NCBI GenBank assembly: GCA_017744795.1
Contig: JAGIAQ010000034.1
Coordinates: 1 to 38,003, forward strand
Reading direction: 5' to 3'
Source of the DNA: Niabella sp.
GTDB lineage: Bacteria > Bacteroidota > Bacteroidia > Chitinophagales > Chitinophagaceae
Length of the DNA: 38,003 bases
Shown here: piece after piece, positions 1-7,911 of the stretch
Position numbering within the stretch: the stretch's first letter is position 1
Layout of the letters: each line of letters begins with the position of its first letter
Program-made: the position numbers and the translations under genes
Notes under the pieces: model-generated
What the model saw: the letters and a program-made list of their open reading frames with translations, nothing else
Told to the model about the DNA's origin: nothing
Database searches by the model: none

Positions 1-36
1 TTTTTTGCTAGTGCTATGTCAAGCACATTTTATCAG

Positions 37-94
37 GCCACAAAGGCACTAAGCTACTAATTTATTATTCTTTGTGCCTTGGTGTCTTAGTGGC
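37..94. repeat. Imperfect palindromic intergenic repeat downstream of the glucan phosphorylase gene
   Basis: The left arm begins GCCACAAAGGCACTAAG. The right arm, read on the other strand, begins GCCACTAAGACACCAAGG, so the two arms are imperfect reverse complements around an AT-rich centre. Such 'CCACxAAGxCAC' repeats are commonly seen in intergenic DNA of Bacteroidota and other bacteria (general knowledge). It lies about 100 bases past the phosphorylase stop and could act as a bidirectional transcript end. Function is inferred only. Confidence 0.5.
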
Positions 95-200
95 AACAGA
101 CATTATACACCTGACTTAGCTCTAGTTTTTGGTGCGCTGCAGCCGAAACAAAAAATGTGCGACTGTAAAGCCGCACATCGTTATAAAGTTTATCCGTAAT

Positions 201-1868
201 TTATTGAACCGGCGCGCTGTACATCAGCTCATAATATTCATGCGCCATACGGTTACTTTCAAACTGCCACCGTACGTCCTGCATACCGTTCTTCATGATC
301 TGGCGCCAGGTATTGTAGTCATTGTAATACAGCGGAATGATCTGGGAGGTAAGGATTTCATACAATTTATTCAGATCGTATTCGTCCTGCTCCTGCACAT
401 GCATATTTGCATAATCCGCCTTCGGGATTACGAAGCCATTATGCCCGTTATTGATAAATTCGGGAATCCAGCCGTCGTCTGTAGAGAAGTTTACAGCGCC
501 ATTCATGGCAGCCGTCATACCACTTGTGCCGGAAGCCTCGCGGGGAACACGGGGGTTATTCAGCCATACATCAGCCGCCTGCTTCAGGCGTTTGGACAAT
601 CCCAGTTCGTAGCCCACTACCACAGAAACGTTCTTGTATCCCTTGCTCAAATGCACCAGTTCATTAAATTCTCCTATCGCCGGAAAGTCCATCGGGTAAG
701 GCTTTCCAGCCCAAATGATCTGGATCGGGTACTGCGTATTGGTCATCAGTTCATGAAACCGCTCACGGTCCGATGCAATCAATCCTGCTCTTTTGTAACC
801 CGCAAACCTGCGCGCCCACACGATCGTAAGCACATCCGGGCTAAACAATTTTCCCGTTTGATCGGCAATGATCTCAAAGGCTCTTTTCTTGAGGAAACGT
901 TTACGATCATCAAAGCCATAATTATCCCCTACGTCCTTAAACTTGTACATTTGTTTGTCGGCCCAGTAGGTCCAGTTTTGTGCATTGGTGATGGATATGA
1001 TCGGGCAGATGCGGTCGTATTTACCCCACATTTCGCGTGAGACTTCTCCGTGCAGCCGCGACACCCCGTTAGCAATATGTGCAAAGCGCAATGCCACCAG
1101 CGAATGATTAAACTGATCACCGGACTCATGGGTCAACGCCTTTACTTCGTCAACACTCAGTCCGCAGAAATAACTCATCTTATGGCAGAGGTAGATGTCA
1201 TGCTTTTCATTGCCGGCTTCTTCCGGTGTGTGTGTCGTAAATACCAGGCGTTTTTTTACCTCGCTGAGATCACGATAATATTTTTGATATAAATAAAATG
1301 CAGCCGAAAGACCATGGGCTTCATTTAAATGATACACTTCAGGATTGAATCCCAGCAGATCGATCAATTTGGCACCGCCCACACCCAGCAAAATAAACTG
1401 AGCTACTTTGGTTGCCACGTTGGCGTCATATAATTTATGCGAAATGGTTTGCGATACATAATCATTCTCCGGCAGATCCGTGCTCAGTAAAAACAGGGGC
1501 GCCGTTTTAAAGGTTTCAGGAGCCAGGTAGTATGCTTTTACCCAAACCGGGGCGTCGTGCACAAGTATCTGGAATTTGATACCGGTATCTTCTAAAAAGC
1601 TGTACAGTTTTTCGTTCCAGGCTACGTCCAGCGTTTGGTCCTGGTTGCGCTCCTGGTCGTAATATCCGTATTTCCATAAAATACCGATACCGATCATATT
1701 TTGCTTCAGCTCGTAAGCACTGCGAAAATGGGAACCAGATAAAAAGCCTAATCCGCCGCTGTAGATCTTTAACGGCTGATGAATGGCAAACTCCATCGAA
1801 AAATAAGCTGCTTTTTTCTCATAATTCTTATCTACTTCATAAGGCACTTTAAAATTCTCAAAACTCAT
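201..1868 (-). CDS. Alpha-glucan (glycogen) phosphorylase homologue, GT35 family, short form
   Basis: Family members release glucose 1-phosphate from glycogen or maltodextrin in the cytoplasm, using a pyridoxal phosphate cofactor. The product is 555 residues with no signal peptide. Family motifs are present: YFSMEFAIHQPLKIYSGGLG near residues 22-41, VYHLNEAHG at 178-186, a FTTHTP motif, and EASGTSGM followed by NGA near 445-457. It is much shorter than the roughly 850-residue bacterial forms and lacks their N-terminal extension. The residue that is normally the PLP-binding lysine (GTSGMK in relatives) is Thr452 here; I read the codon as ACG on the minus strand. It may therefore not be a standard PLP phosphorylase. 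The ATG at 1868 is the natural start because homology begins about 20 residues later. The other glycogen gene, glgB, lies at the far end of the window on the same strand. Family assignment is sure; activity is not. Confidence 0.9.
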   Translation of the reverse strand: MSFENFKVPYEVDKNYEKKAAYFSMEFAIHQPLKIYSGGLGFLSGSHFRSAYELKQNMIGIGILWKYGYYDQERNQDQTLDVAWNEKLYSFLEDTGIKFQILVHDAPVWVKAYYLAPETFKTAPLFLLSTDLPENDYVSQTISHKLYDANVATKVAQFILLGVGGAKLIDLLGFNPEVYHLNEAHGLSAAFYLYQKYYRDLSEVKKRLVFTTHTPEEAGNEKHDIYLCHKMSYFCGLSVDEVKALTHESGDQFNHSLVALRFAHIANGVSRLHGEVSREMWGKYDRICPIISITNAQNWTYWADKQMYKFKDVGDNYGFDDRKRFLKKRAFEIIADQTGKLFSPDVLTIVWARRFAGYKRAGLIASDRERFHELMTNTQYPIQIIWAGKPYPMDFPAIGEFNELVHLSKGYKNVSVVVGYELGLSKRLKQAADVWLNNPRVPREASGTSGMTAAMNGAVNFSTDDGWIPEFINNGHNGFVIPKADYANMHVQEQDEYDLNKLYEILTSQIIPLYYNDYNTWRQIMKNGMQDVRWQFESNRMAHEYYELMYSAPVQ

Positions 1869-2111
1869 ATATACAAATTAAGGTTTGCAAAATAAGCGAA
1901 ATATAGCGATAAATATGTATAAAATACACAGCCGTTAATAACGGTGTGGATAAACCGAATCGCCAGTTGTAATACCAGGAGAGATGATCGGGTGGTTCGT
2001 GCGGGTACAAACCACGACTTCGTTGCTGTTGTTATATGAACCCCTCTTCTTTAATTGGTGCGATAAGTGGACTGATGCGACGCCGCGGTTGCAATGGCAC
2101 CGGGAAGACGT
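1869..2111. other. Intergenic region upstream of the phosphorylase gene
   Basis: There is no convincing gene here. It must hold the leftward promoter of the phosphorylase gene, but I found no exact TAnnTTTG box, only near matches (CAAATTAA and CAAAATAA on the plus strand) within 30 bases of the start codon. A 13-base perfect palindrome, CCGTTAATAACGG, sits at 1932-1944, extended by CACA/TGTG flanks with one unpaired base. It could be an operator or a small hairpin. Confidence 0.4.
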
Positions 2112-2143
2112 AAAAACGGGAAGTTTTTGTTTAAACTTCCCGT
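2112..2143 (-). terminator. Intrinsic terminator of the long minus-strand SusCD operon
   Basis: ACGGGAAGTTT at 2116-2126 and AAACTTCCCGT at 2133-2143 form a perfect 11-base-pair stem with a 6-base loop. Read on the minus strand, a run of five T follows the stem directly. It lies 29 bases beyond the stop codon of the last operon gene at 2172, as expected for a Rho-independent terminator. Confidence 0.85.
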
Positions 2144-2171
2144 CCTTACCCCTTTCTGGTTTATAAAAATG

Positions 2172-3920
2172 CTACTTTATCTCCGTCGAAAAATTAGACA
2201 GCCAGGAGGGCGCTATGCCCCCTACTCCGCCCTTAATGCCCATCCAGTATACAATGTTGGATACTACATCTGTGGCAGCTGTGGGTATGGAAGCCGTGCC
2301 GTCAGGAGAAGCCGTGCGACCGGGCGGAACGTTTGGATCCATGCGTATCCAGCGGTAGGTACCGTTCAGCGCCATGTCATAGCCTCCCGGTGCATAGTTG
2401 TTGAATGCATCTCCTGTACCCTCATCCAACGGCCACCAGCCCGTAAGGTTTTTAAAATACGGGTGCCGGGTATAATCCGTCAGGTTTATATAGTTTTTAA
2501 CAATACTATCCGGCAACGACTTATTAAAATATACCAGGTCTGCGGCATAAAACGACATCGCATGGTTGGCGGTTATTGCAGGGCCACCGGTAGCCATCCG
2601 GTAGCCTAATTTAAGCGGCTCCGCCGGGTTGCTGAAATCAATATTTGTGCTGGAATGGCCCGAAGCAGTAGAGGCAATATTAATATCGCCGCCCGCCGGA
2701 ACTCCATCAACGTACAGTCTGGACCTGCGGGTGGTTGCACTCGTATTGGTGATCGTCATCGTATAAGTATGCCATTGATTTACCGATATAGCATTGGTAA
2801 ATGCTGCCTGATCCGCCTTAATATCGCCACTGCCAAAGTTGGGTTCATACCGCACACTTCCACTATTTACATTCAACCACATCCACCCCTTGATACTGTA
2901 ATAGGAGTTATCAATTTTGCTGGTCGATTTGGATAATATCGCCGGGTATTGTTTACCATCCAGATTATACATTCTTACCTGTATAGTAAACTCCTGCCCC
3001 AATTTGCAATCGTACAGCCCATTATCATTGGGCACATAAGCATAGGTGGTCGTATCTGAATTAAAAAAAGCTGTGGTAAACCCGGTTTTCTTTACCTCAC
3101 TTGAAACGCAACCCGGATAAGAACACAGGAAAAAGCCGGGTAAGGGGTTGGTATTGCCACCTGGGTTGGTAGTAACCATTACCAGCCAGCTTTCCTTATT
3201 GTAATTTTTACGGGCTTTCAATGCAGTCATAATATCGCCAATATAGCCGTCGGCCTTGCTAAGGGCGGTTTTATAGTCGGGGTTGGTTGCGGCAGCATAA
3301 ACGCCGGTTGCTTTGCCAGCCAGTGAGGCCCCGTTAAAATCCACTACCATTAGCCCCAGCTTATCATCCCTGTTTAACAAGCTCACCGAAGAATCCCGTA
3401 CGTTAGCATCGGCACTGAGGCTATACTGGTAATTAGCTGCACCGGCATATTTTGCCAGCCGGTCCCAGGGTGTTATTATTGCGGTGGTGTTACCGGGGCG
3501 GTTGCTGCGCAATAAGGTAAAAATAGTATTGGCGAAAGGCACGCGGTTTACCGGTGGCACTACAGGTTGCGCCGGATTATACTCCAGGCTGCTATCGGTA
3601 ATACCATGTATCAGCGGCTGCCGTCCGGTAAGGAGGGTGGCCCAGCTGGCCCCATCGGTTCCCGGTTTAGGCGTTTTGCTCTCGTTGTAGGAATACTTGG
3701 CATTTTGCTGCAGAGCGGTTATGTTGGTTAGTTTTGCAGCCAGCAGCTCCGAACCCGACACTCCGTCGATAGTGATCACCAGCACTTTTCTTTGCTTGCC
3801 CGCGCTATCGGGCTGATCAAAGATCTGGGGCGTGCTGGGGTATTTCTTACAACCCTGGAAAAAAGCGCCCGCCAGTACTGCTGCCAAACAAAAAGCGCCC
3901 GCGTAAATACCATGTTTCAT
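2172..3920 (-). CDS. Lipoprotein with degenerate alkaline-phosphatase-like domain and LamG-like domain (DUF4983-type)
   Basis: The signal peptide ends in a lipobox (AGAFFQGC, Cys24, then Lys-Lys), so this is probably a membrane-anchored lipoprotein facing the cell surface. Residues about 45-260 follow the alkaline phosphatase/nucleotide pyrophosphatase fold: KVLVITIDG (Asp52), then ASWATLLTG, then KADGYIG, then LVMVTTNPGG. Asp52 is kept. The later ligand motifs are altered: the usual D-x-x-G-H reads as S-x-x-G-K, and the usual SDHG reads as TNPG. The nucleophile position is Asp89 beside Thr88. Residues about 290-520 look like a LamG/concanavalin jelly roll (FTIQVRMYNLDG, WHTYTMTI, LYVDG), followed by a short C-terminal domain that I relate to DUF4983. 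It is the last gene of the operon, 29 bases after the M60-like gene, and a paralogue of the gene at 6002. I infer a surface-binding role; catalysis looks lost. Confidence 0.75.
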   Translation of the reverse strand: MKHGIYAGAFCLAAVLAGAFFQGCKKYPSTPQIFDQPDSAGKQRKVLVITIDGVSGSELLAAKLTNITALQQNAKYSYNESKTPKPGTDGASWATLLTGRQPLIHGITDSSLEYNPAQPVVPPVNRVPFANTIFTLLRSNRPGNTTAIITPWDRLAKYAGAANYQYSLSADANVRDSSVSLLNRDDKLGLMVVDFNGASLAGKATGVYAAATNPDYKTALSKADGYIGDIMTALKARKNYNKESWLVMVTTNPGGNTNPLPGFFLCSYPGCVSSEVKKTGFTTAFFNSDTTTYAYVPNDNGLYDCKLGQEFTIQVRMYNLDGKQYPAILSKSTSKIDNSYYSIKGWMWLNVNSGSVRYEPNFGSGDIKADQAAFTNAISVNQWHTYTMTITNTSATTRRSRLYVDGVPAGGDINIASTASGHSSTNIDFSNPAEPLKLGYRMATGGPAITANHAMSFYAADLVYFNKSLPDSIVKNYINLTDYTRHPYFKNLTGWWPLDEGTGDAFNNYAPGGYDMALNGTYRWIRMDPNVPPGRTASPDGTASIPTAATDVVSNIVYWMGIKGGVGGIAPSWLSNFSTEIK

Positions 3921-3949
3921 CAGTTACTATTTTATAGTTTATATTTTTT

Positions 3950-5959
3950 TTACAAGAAGCTCACTTCTGCCATTGAAGCATCATTAAAAGTGGCCTGCCC
4001 CGTTGTAAATACAATTCTTATATACTGGCCCGCTACCGGCGTTGTAAAATTAAAGCGCTGCAAGGCATCCCCATTTGCAAGGTCCCCTTCAAAAGCCTTG
4101 GTCATATTTGCCTGTACAGATGTGCTGCCCACATAGATAATAAAGTGCTTGGGACGGCTGGGGTTTGCGGTTCCCTGCTGCCGTTGTGTAAGCAATGCGG
4201 CTGAAACACTGCGGGTTTCCTGCATGTCTATTAACAGGTAATGCGGATAAGGTGGTTGCGGCGTTGCAGATACTTTTGTGTGCCAATAGGTGGTAATATC
4301 GCCATCTTTTACATTAACAGCCCTGCCGTCTTCACTGGTCGTTTCTTCTGCATCGGCGGTTACTACCCATTTATCTGTTGCAAAAGGCTGACCGGGAAGA
4401 TAGGTTACGGTTGAATCGCCGCCCGTGCGTGTAAAGGGATTATAGGCCCATATATTTTTATTCAGCTTCGTTGGGAAGCGCCCGGCCATTTCGTTTTGTT
4501 TATTGGCCGATATATTGATGCCCCAGGCCTGGAAAAACAGGATGCAGTTTAACCCCGTGTATTCGCAAAGCGATTCATAGAAATAGTCTTTCCGTTCCCC
4601 ATCGCTGATAAAATTTCTTAGCGGATTATTTCTTGTTTTTGAATATATATAATTTATAAATCCGAAGCCATCCTGGGTACCGTCTGCGCTTTTTAATTTA
4701 TCAAGCACCTGCATAAACGGGATCATTCTTCTGTAAATATCCACCATGTTCGGGTCGGTTTCCAGGTTCTTTGGCTGGTTGGTGGTGGGATCCAGGTAGG
4801 GTTTTGCAGCGAACAACAGGGCCAGGCTATCCGGGTTGCTGAAATAAAAAGGGTTCAGCCTTCTTCTGTCGGCATCCAGCCCCAGTCGTTTGGCCCGCCA
4901 CCAGGGAAATAAATTGGGCATGGAGGTTTGCGCCCAGTTGGGCATGCCCCGGTTACCTCCATAGAGGTTGCCAAAAGAGTACAGAAGATCCCAGGTTTTG
5001 CTGAAATCAGCCGCGTTGCGGCTGGTAACAGCAAATATTTTACCCATCCATTCATCGGTATTCAGGAAACTGATCGGATAACCCAGAATTGAATAAGTGC
5101 TTTGAGCATCCAGTGTTACCCGCCAGGGAACCAGCGAAGGTTGGTTTGCCGTGCTACCGGTAGAAGAAAGCCCTATCCAGCCCTCAAAATCGGACTGGAT
5201 GGCCGATTGCCATTCCTGTGCGAACACCGCCGGATCAAAGCCCGGATTCGCCTGCATATAGGTTTTAATGCGGGCTGTTGGAAGGGTAAAAATGGTTTTA
5301 CCGGTATTTATTTCAAACCAGGGAACGGTTGTTTTTTGTATTTTTTGGTTCCAGTCAGCAGCAGTGGTTGTTCCAAAAACAAAATCAGCGCTTTGGCAGG
5401 CGCCGTCTATTGTAAATGTTACCGGAGCGGATATTGGATAAGACGTCAAAATATAAATATGGCCACCAAACTGATTTTGAATACTGTTTTTCCCGGAGAA
5501 CAATTGGGTACGGGTTATGATAGCAGAATAACGTTGACCGCCGCTTACATTGTTGGACCAAACGCCTACCTGACACATAAGCCCGGTTACGCCAGAAGGA
5601 ACGGTAATGGTCACCGGCTCACCGGGAGCTGCGTAGAACCCGGTGCTGTACCGGTTGGCGGCGGGGAAGACGCCGGGTATGTTATACACGAAGGCGCTCG
5701 CATTAGAATTATCATAATTCAGATTCAAGGTTACGGTGCCGCCCTGCACCCGCGGTTCGCTCTTACCCACCAGCCCCGGAAAGGCGCGGGCATACTCTAT
5801 AAGGTTATTGGCGGCCAGGGAATCACCCTTATGCAACTGGGCGGAGTCCTTTGCATAGCCGTCCGGTATATTGAACCCGTATTTTTTGCAGCCGGCAAAA
5901 ATGAACAGCAGCACCAGGGCGGGCGCCTGCAGTACTAATAACCTGTAAATAATCTTCAT
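3950..5959 (-). CDS. M60-like (enhancin-type) lipoprotein with discoidin domain; protease site degenerate
   Basis: The signal peptide ends in LLFIFAGC with Cys23, so it is a predicted lipoprotein. Residues about 85-300 match the M60/enhancin accessory region, with a Tyr-Ser-Thr-Gly-Phe-Tyr-Ala-Ala-Pro-Gly-Glu stretch, a GGHIYI strand and a VPWFEI motif. M60 peptidases cut glycoproteins such as mucins and carry HExxH. Here the aligned segment reads LLYSFGNLYGG, with Tyr327, Ser328 and Asn331 in place of His, Glu and His, so zinc binding and catalysis appear lost. Residues about 530-669 resemble an F5/8 type C (discoidin) domain, with KDGDITTYWHT, PHYLLIDM and QYIRIVF. The gene lies 42 bases after one phosphatase-like gene and 29 before the other. 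A surface glycoprotein- or glycan-binding role is inferred; the family call is fairly firm. Confidence 0.75.
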   Translation of the reverse strand: MKIIYRLLVLQAPALVLLFIFAGCKKYGFNIPDGYAKDSAQLHKGDSLAANNLIEYARAFPGLVGKSEPRVQGGTVTLNLNYDNSNASAFVYNIPGVFPAANRYSTGFYAAPGEPVTITVPSGVTGLMCQVGVWSNNVSGGQRYSAIITRTQLFSGKNSIQNQFGGHIYILTSYPISAPVTFTIDGACQSADFVFGTTTAADWNQKIQKTTVPWFEINTGKTIFTLPTARIKTYMQANPGFDPAVFAQEWQSAIQSDFEGWIGLSSTGSTANQPSLVPWRVTLDAQSTYSILGYPISFLNTDEWMGKIFAVTSRNAADFSKTWDLLYSFGNLYGGNRGMPNWAQTSMPNLFPWWRAKRLGLDADRRRLNPFYFSNPDSLALLFAAKPYLDPTTNQPKNLETDPNMVDIYRRMIPFMQVLDKLKSADGTQDGFGFINYIYSKTRNNPLRNFISDGERKDYFYESLCEYTGLNCILFFQAWGINISANKQNEMAGRFPTKLNKNIWAYNPFTRTGGDSTVTYLPGQPFATDKWVVTADAEETTSEDGRAVNVKDGDITTYWHTKVSATPQPPYPHYLLIDMQETRSVSAALLTQRQQGTANPSRPKHFIIYVGSTSVQANMTKAFEGDLANGDALQRFNFTTPVAGQYIRIVFTTGQATFNDASMAEVSFL

Positions 5960-6001
5960 CGAATTTCTTTTAAATTTTAAAACGTATCCGTTACTCTTAC
6001 T

Positions 6002-7870
6002 CTAAGGCACCACATCCGTATAAGGGGTGCTCCAGTATTTGCCATCCAGGTTCCAGCTTACAGCGGGTATCAGGCCCAGCCAGGTGTATACCTCAAAGGG
6101 CAGATCGACCCCCCGTATAGAAGCTTTATAATAGCCCTGGTCCGGCGGGGGACATACGCCCGGCCCCGGCTCGCTAAAGCTGAACCAGGATTTTGAATTA
6201 TTGTAATCGAATATTTTTCCGTCATTGTGCCGGGACGACCGGTCTTTTGCAATGGTAGCGCCATTACCATCATTCAGCTTCAGATCGGTAACCAGGAATG
6301 GATAGAGCGGGTCGTTCGGCCCGATGTTCGTACGGCAGGAATAGCTGGCTACCTGGGCGGGCGTCATAAAGGTTTTCCAGTACCGGAAATCGGATATCAT
6401 AAAATCCACCCCGGGAGACATGGAGCTGAAGGCCCATGCCGGGTAGCCAATGGTAAGCGGATTGGGAGATACAATGCTGGTGCCCCCCGGTTTATAGCTT
6501 TTCTGTGCTCTTTGCGCCCCATCAAAATAAAAGGTATGCTGAATAGGGCTGCCCGCAGGCCAGGCCACGGTAAGCGTCATATTATGCCAAAGCACATCCT
6601 TGGGATAAACGGAGCCGGCGCTCACCCGGTTTCCCGAGGCGACTGAACTTGTCGTATCACCCACAATATTGGTGAGTACATCCCCATTCTTATTTCCCAG
6701 GTCAAATGCAAAACAAATACCCTTGTAGGTGCTGTTATTATTATTGCAACTGGTCACTAATGGAAAGCACCAGTGCCCTGCACCTACGTCCGGAGACTGG
6801 CCCACCTGGCTGGGGTTTAGTATTTTTATTTTAAATTGTATGGTAAGGCTATCGCCCTGGTTAATATTGTAAATTCCATTGGTATTAGGTAACTCCACCC
6901 GGGCCCCGGAGGACCAGTTGATCGCATTCTTGGTTGAAAAGCCGCGGTACAAAAGCGCTGAATCCGTATAATTAGCAAAATTAAGCGTGGGCGGCGGCGC
7001 GGTAGGCCAATATTTGGTTGGGCTAAAGCGCTTGTTATAAAATATGGCAAAACTGTTGCGCCTTGTGTCATCATATAACGAAGCGCTGTCAGCGCCTTTT
7101 TTACCCTGGTTCAGGTTGCCGTTGATATTGGAAGCCACTATTATGAGCCAATCTTCATTTACATAACCCTTACGCGCCCTTATAGCAGCCAATGTGGCGC
7201 CTACATATCCATCCACGGCACGCACGGCATCAGCATATTGCTGCGCACGGTTGGTATAGCCATAAGCATCCCCTGCTTTGGCAATGCTGTTAAACTGGCC
7301 AATAAAAAGGCTGGCGCTGTCGGTATTCAAGGCATTCACGATGTTGGAAGCTACCTGCTGATCATTGTTCTGGCTAACGGTATTAACCGTAGCATCTTTA
7401 AGCAGGTTATCGCTAAACAGTTTATCAGCGGCGAAGGCCACCGTCCTTGTTTGCGGCCGTTCCGTTTTAAAGCGGGTTACAAGGCTGGGATAGCCGGCAA
7501 AGTTGGCAGAATCGAACCCCGCTACCACGCGGGTCTTACTGCTGAAGGCTCCGGTCATCATATTGGCCCAGGAAGCGGGAATCAATGAGTCGCGGGAATC
7601 AGTGCCTGATAAAGCCAGCGTGGTATATACAGCATTTTTGAGCATGCCGGTCATATTAACCGGGGCAATGGTATCCACCTCCCGCCCTTCAGCGCCATCC
7701 AGGATCAGGTACAGCACTTTTTTCTGAACAGACGCGCCACCCGGAGGCGGATAATTATCGCGCAGTTTATTGCTGTCATCAGGGAATATTTTGTTGCATG
7801 AGAAGGCAACAAATGCCGCAAACACAATAACGGCCAGGTTTAATTTTTTATTACCAATAATTATATTCAT
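6002..7870 (-). CDS. Lipoprotein with degenerate alkaline-phosphatase-like domain and LamG-like domain (DUF4983-type), paralogue 1
   Basis: I place the start at the ATG at 7870. The frame is open to 7975, but only from 7870 is there a signal peptide with lipobox (AAFVAFSC, Cys25), and the longer start would overlap the previous gene. Residues about 50-280 show the phosphatase-like fold: KKVLYLILDGAEG (Asp58), PASWANMMTG, RAVDGYVG and LIIVASNING. The Asp-His metal pair of the usual SDHG motif reads SNIN, and the middle D-x-x-G-H reads A-x-x-G-D; Ile97 takes the usual nucleophile position. Residues about 330-560 look like a LamG jelly roll (SLTIQFKIKI, HNMTLTV, HTFYFDG). It shares its layout with the gene at 2172. 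It lies 41 bases after the DUF5008-like gene. Probably a non-catalytic surface binding protein (inference). Confidence 0.75.
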   Translation of the reverse strand: MNIIIGNKKLNLAVIVFAAFVAFSCNKIFPDDSNKLRDNYPPPGGASVQKKVLYLILDGAEGREVDTIAPVNMTGMLKNAVYTTLALSGTDSRDSLIPASWANMMTGAFSSKTRVVAGFDSANFAGYPSLVTRFKTERPQTRTVAFAADKLFSDNLLKDATVNTVSQNNDQQVASNIVNALNTDSASLFIGQFNSIAKAGDAYGYTNRAQQYADAVRAVDGYVGATLAAIRARKGYVNEDWLIIVASNINGNLNQGKKGADSASLYDDTRRNSFAIFYNKRFSPTKYWPTAPPPTLNFANYTDSALLYRGFSTKNAINWSSGARVELPNTNGIYNINQGDSLTIQFKIKILNPSQVGQSPDVGAGHWCFPLVTSCNNNNSTYKGICFAFDLGNKNGDVLTNIVGDTTSSVASGNRVSAGSVYPKDVLWHNMTLTVAWPAGSPIQHTFYFDGAQRAQKSYKPGGTSIVSPNPLTIGYPAWAFSSMSPGVDFMISDFRYWKTFMTPAQVASYSCRTNIGPNDPLYPFLVTDLKLNDGNGATIAKDRSSRHNDGKIFDYNNSKSWFSFSEPGPGVCPPPDQGYYKASIRGVDLPFEVYTWLGLIPAVSWNLDGKYWSTPYTDVVP

Positions 7871-7911
7871 CGTTTTAGTATTGTTTGTCCTGTTATTAAA
7901 AATACGTGCGG

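Noticed and set aside
129-1040. A 303-residue open frame on the plus strand opposite the phosphorylase gene
   Set aside because: It is antisense to a clear family gene, has no recognisable motif, and its composition is that of a shadow frame.
5102-5938. A 278-residue open frame on the plus strand opposite the M60-like gene
   Set aside because: Rich in Cys, Arg and Gly with no domain pattern; the minus-strand frame has a signal peptide and family features.
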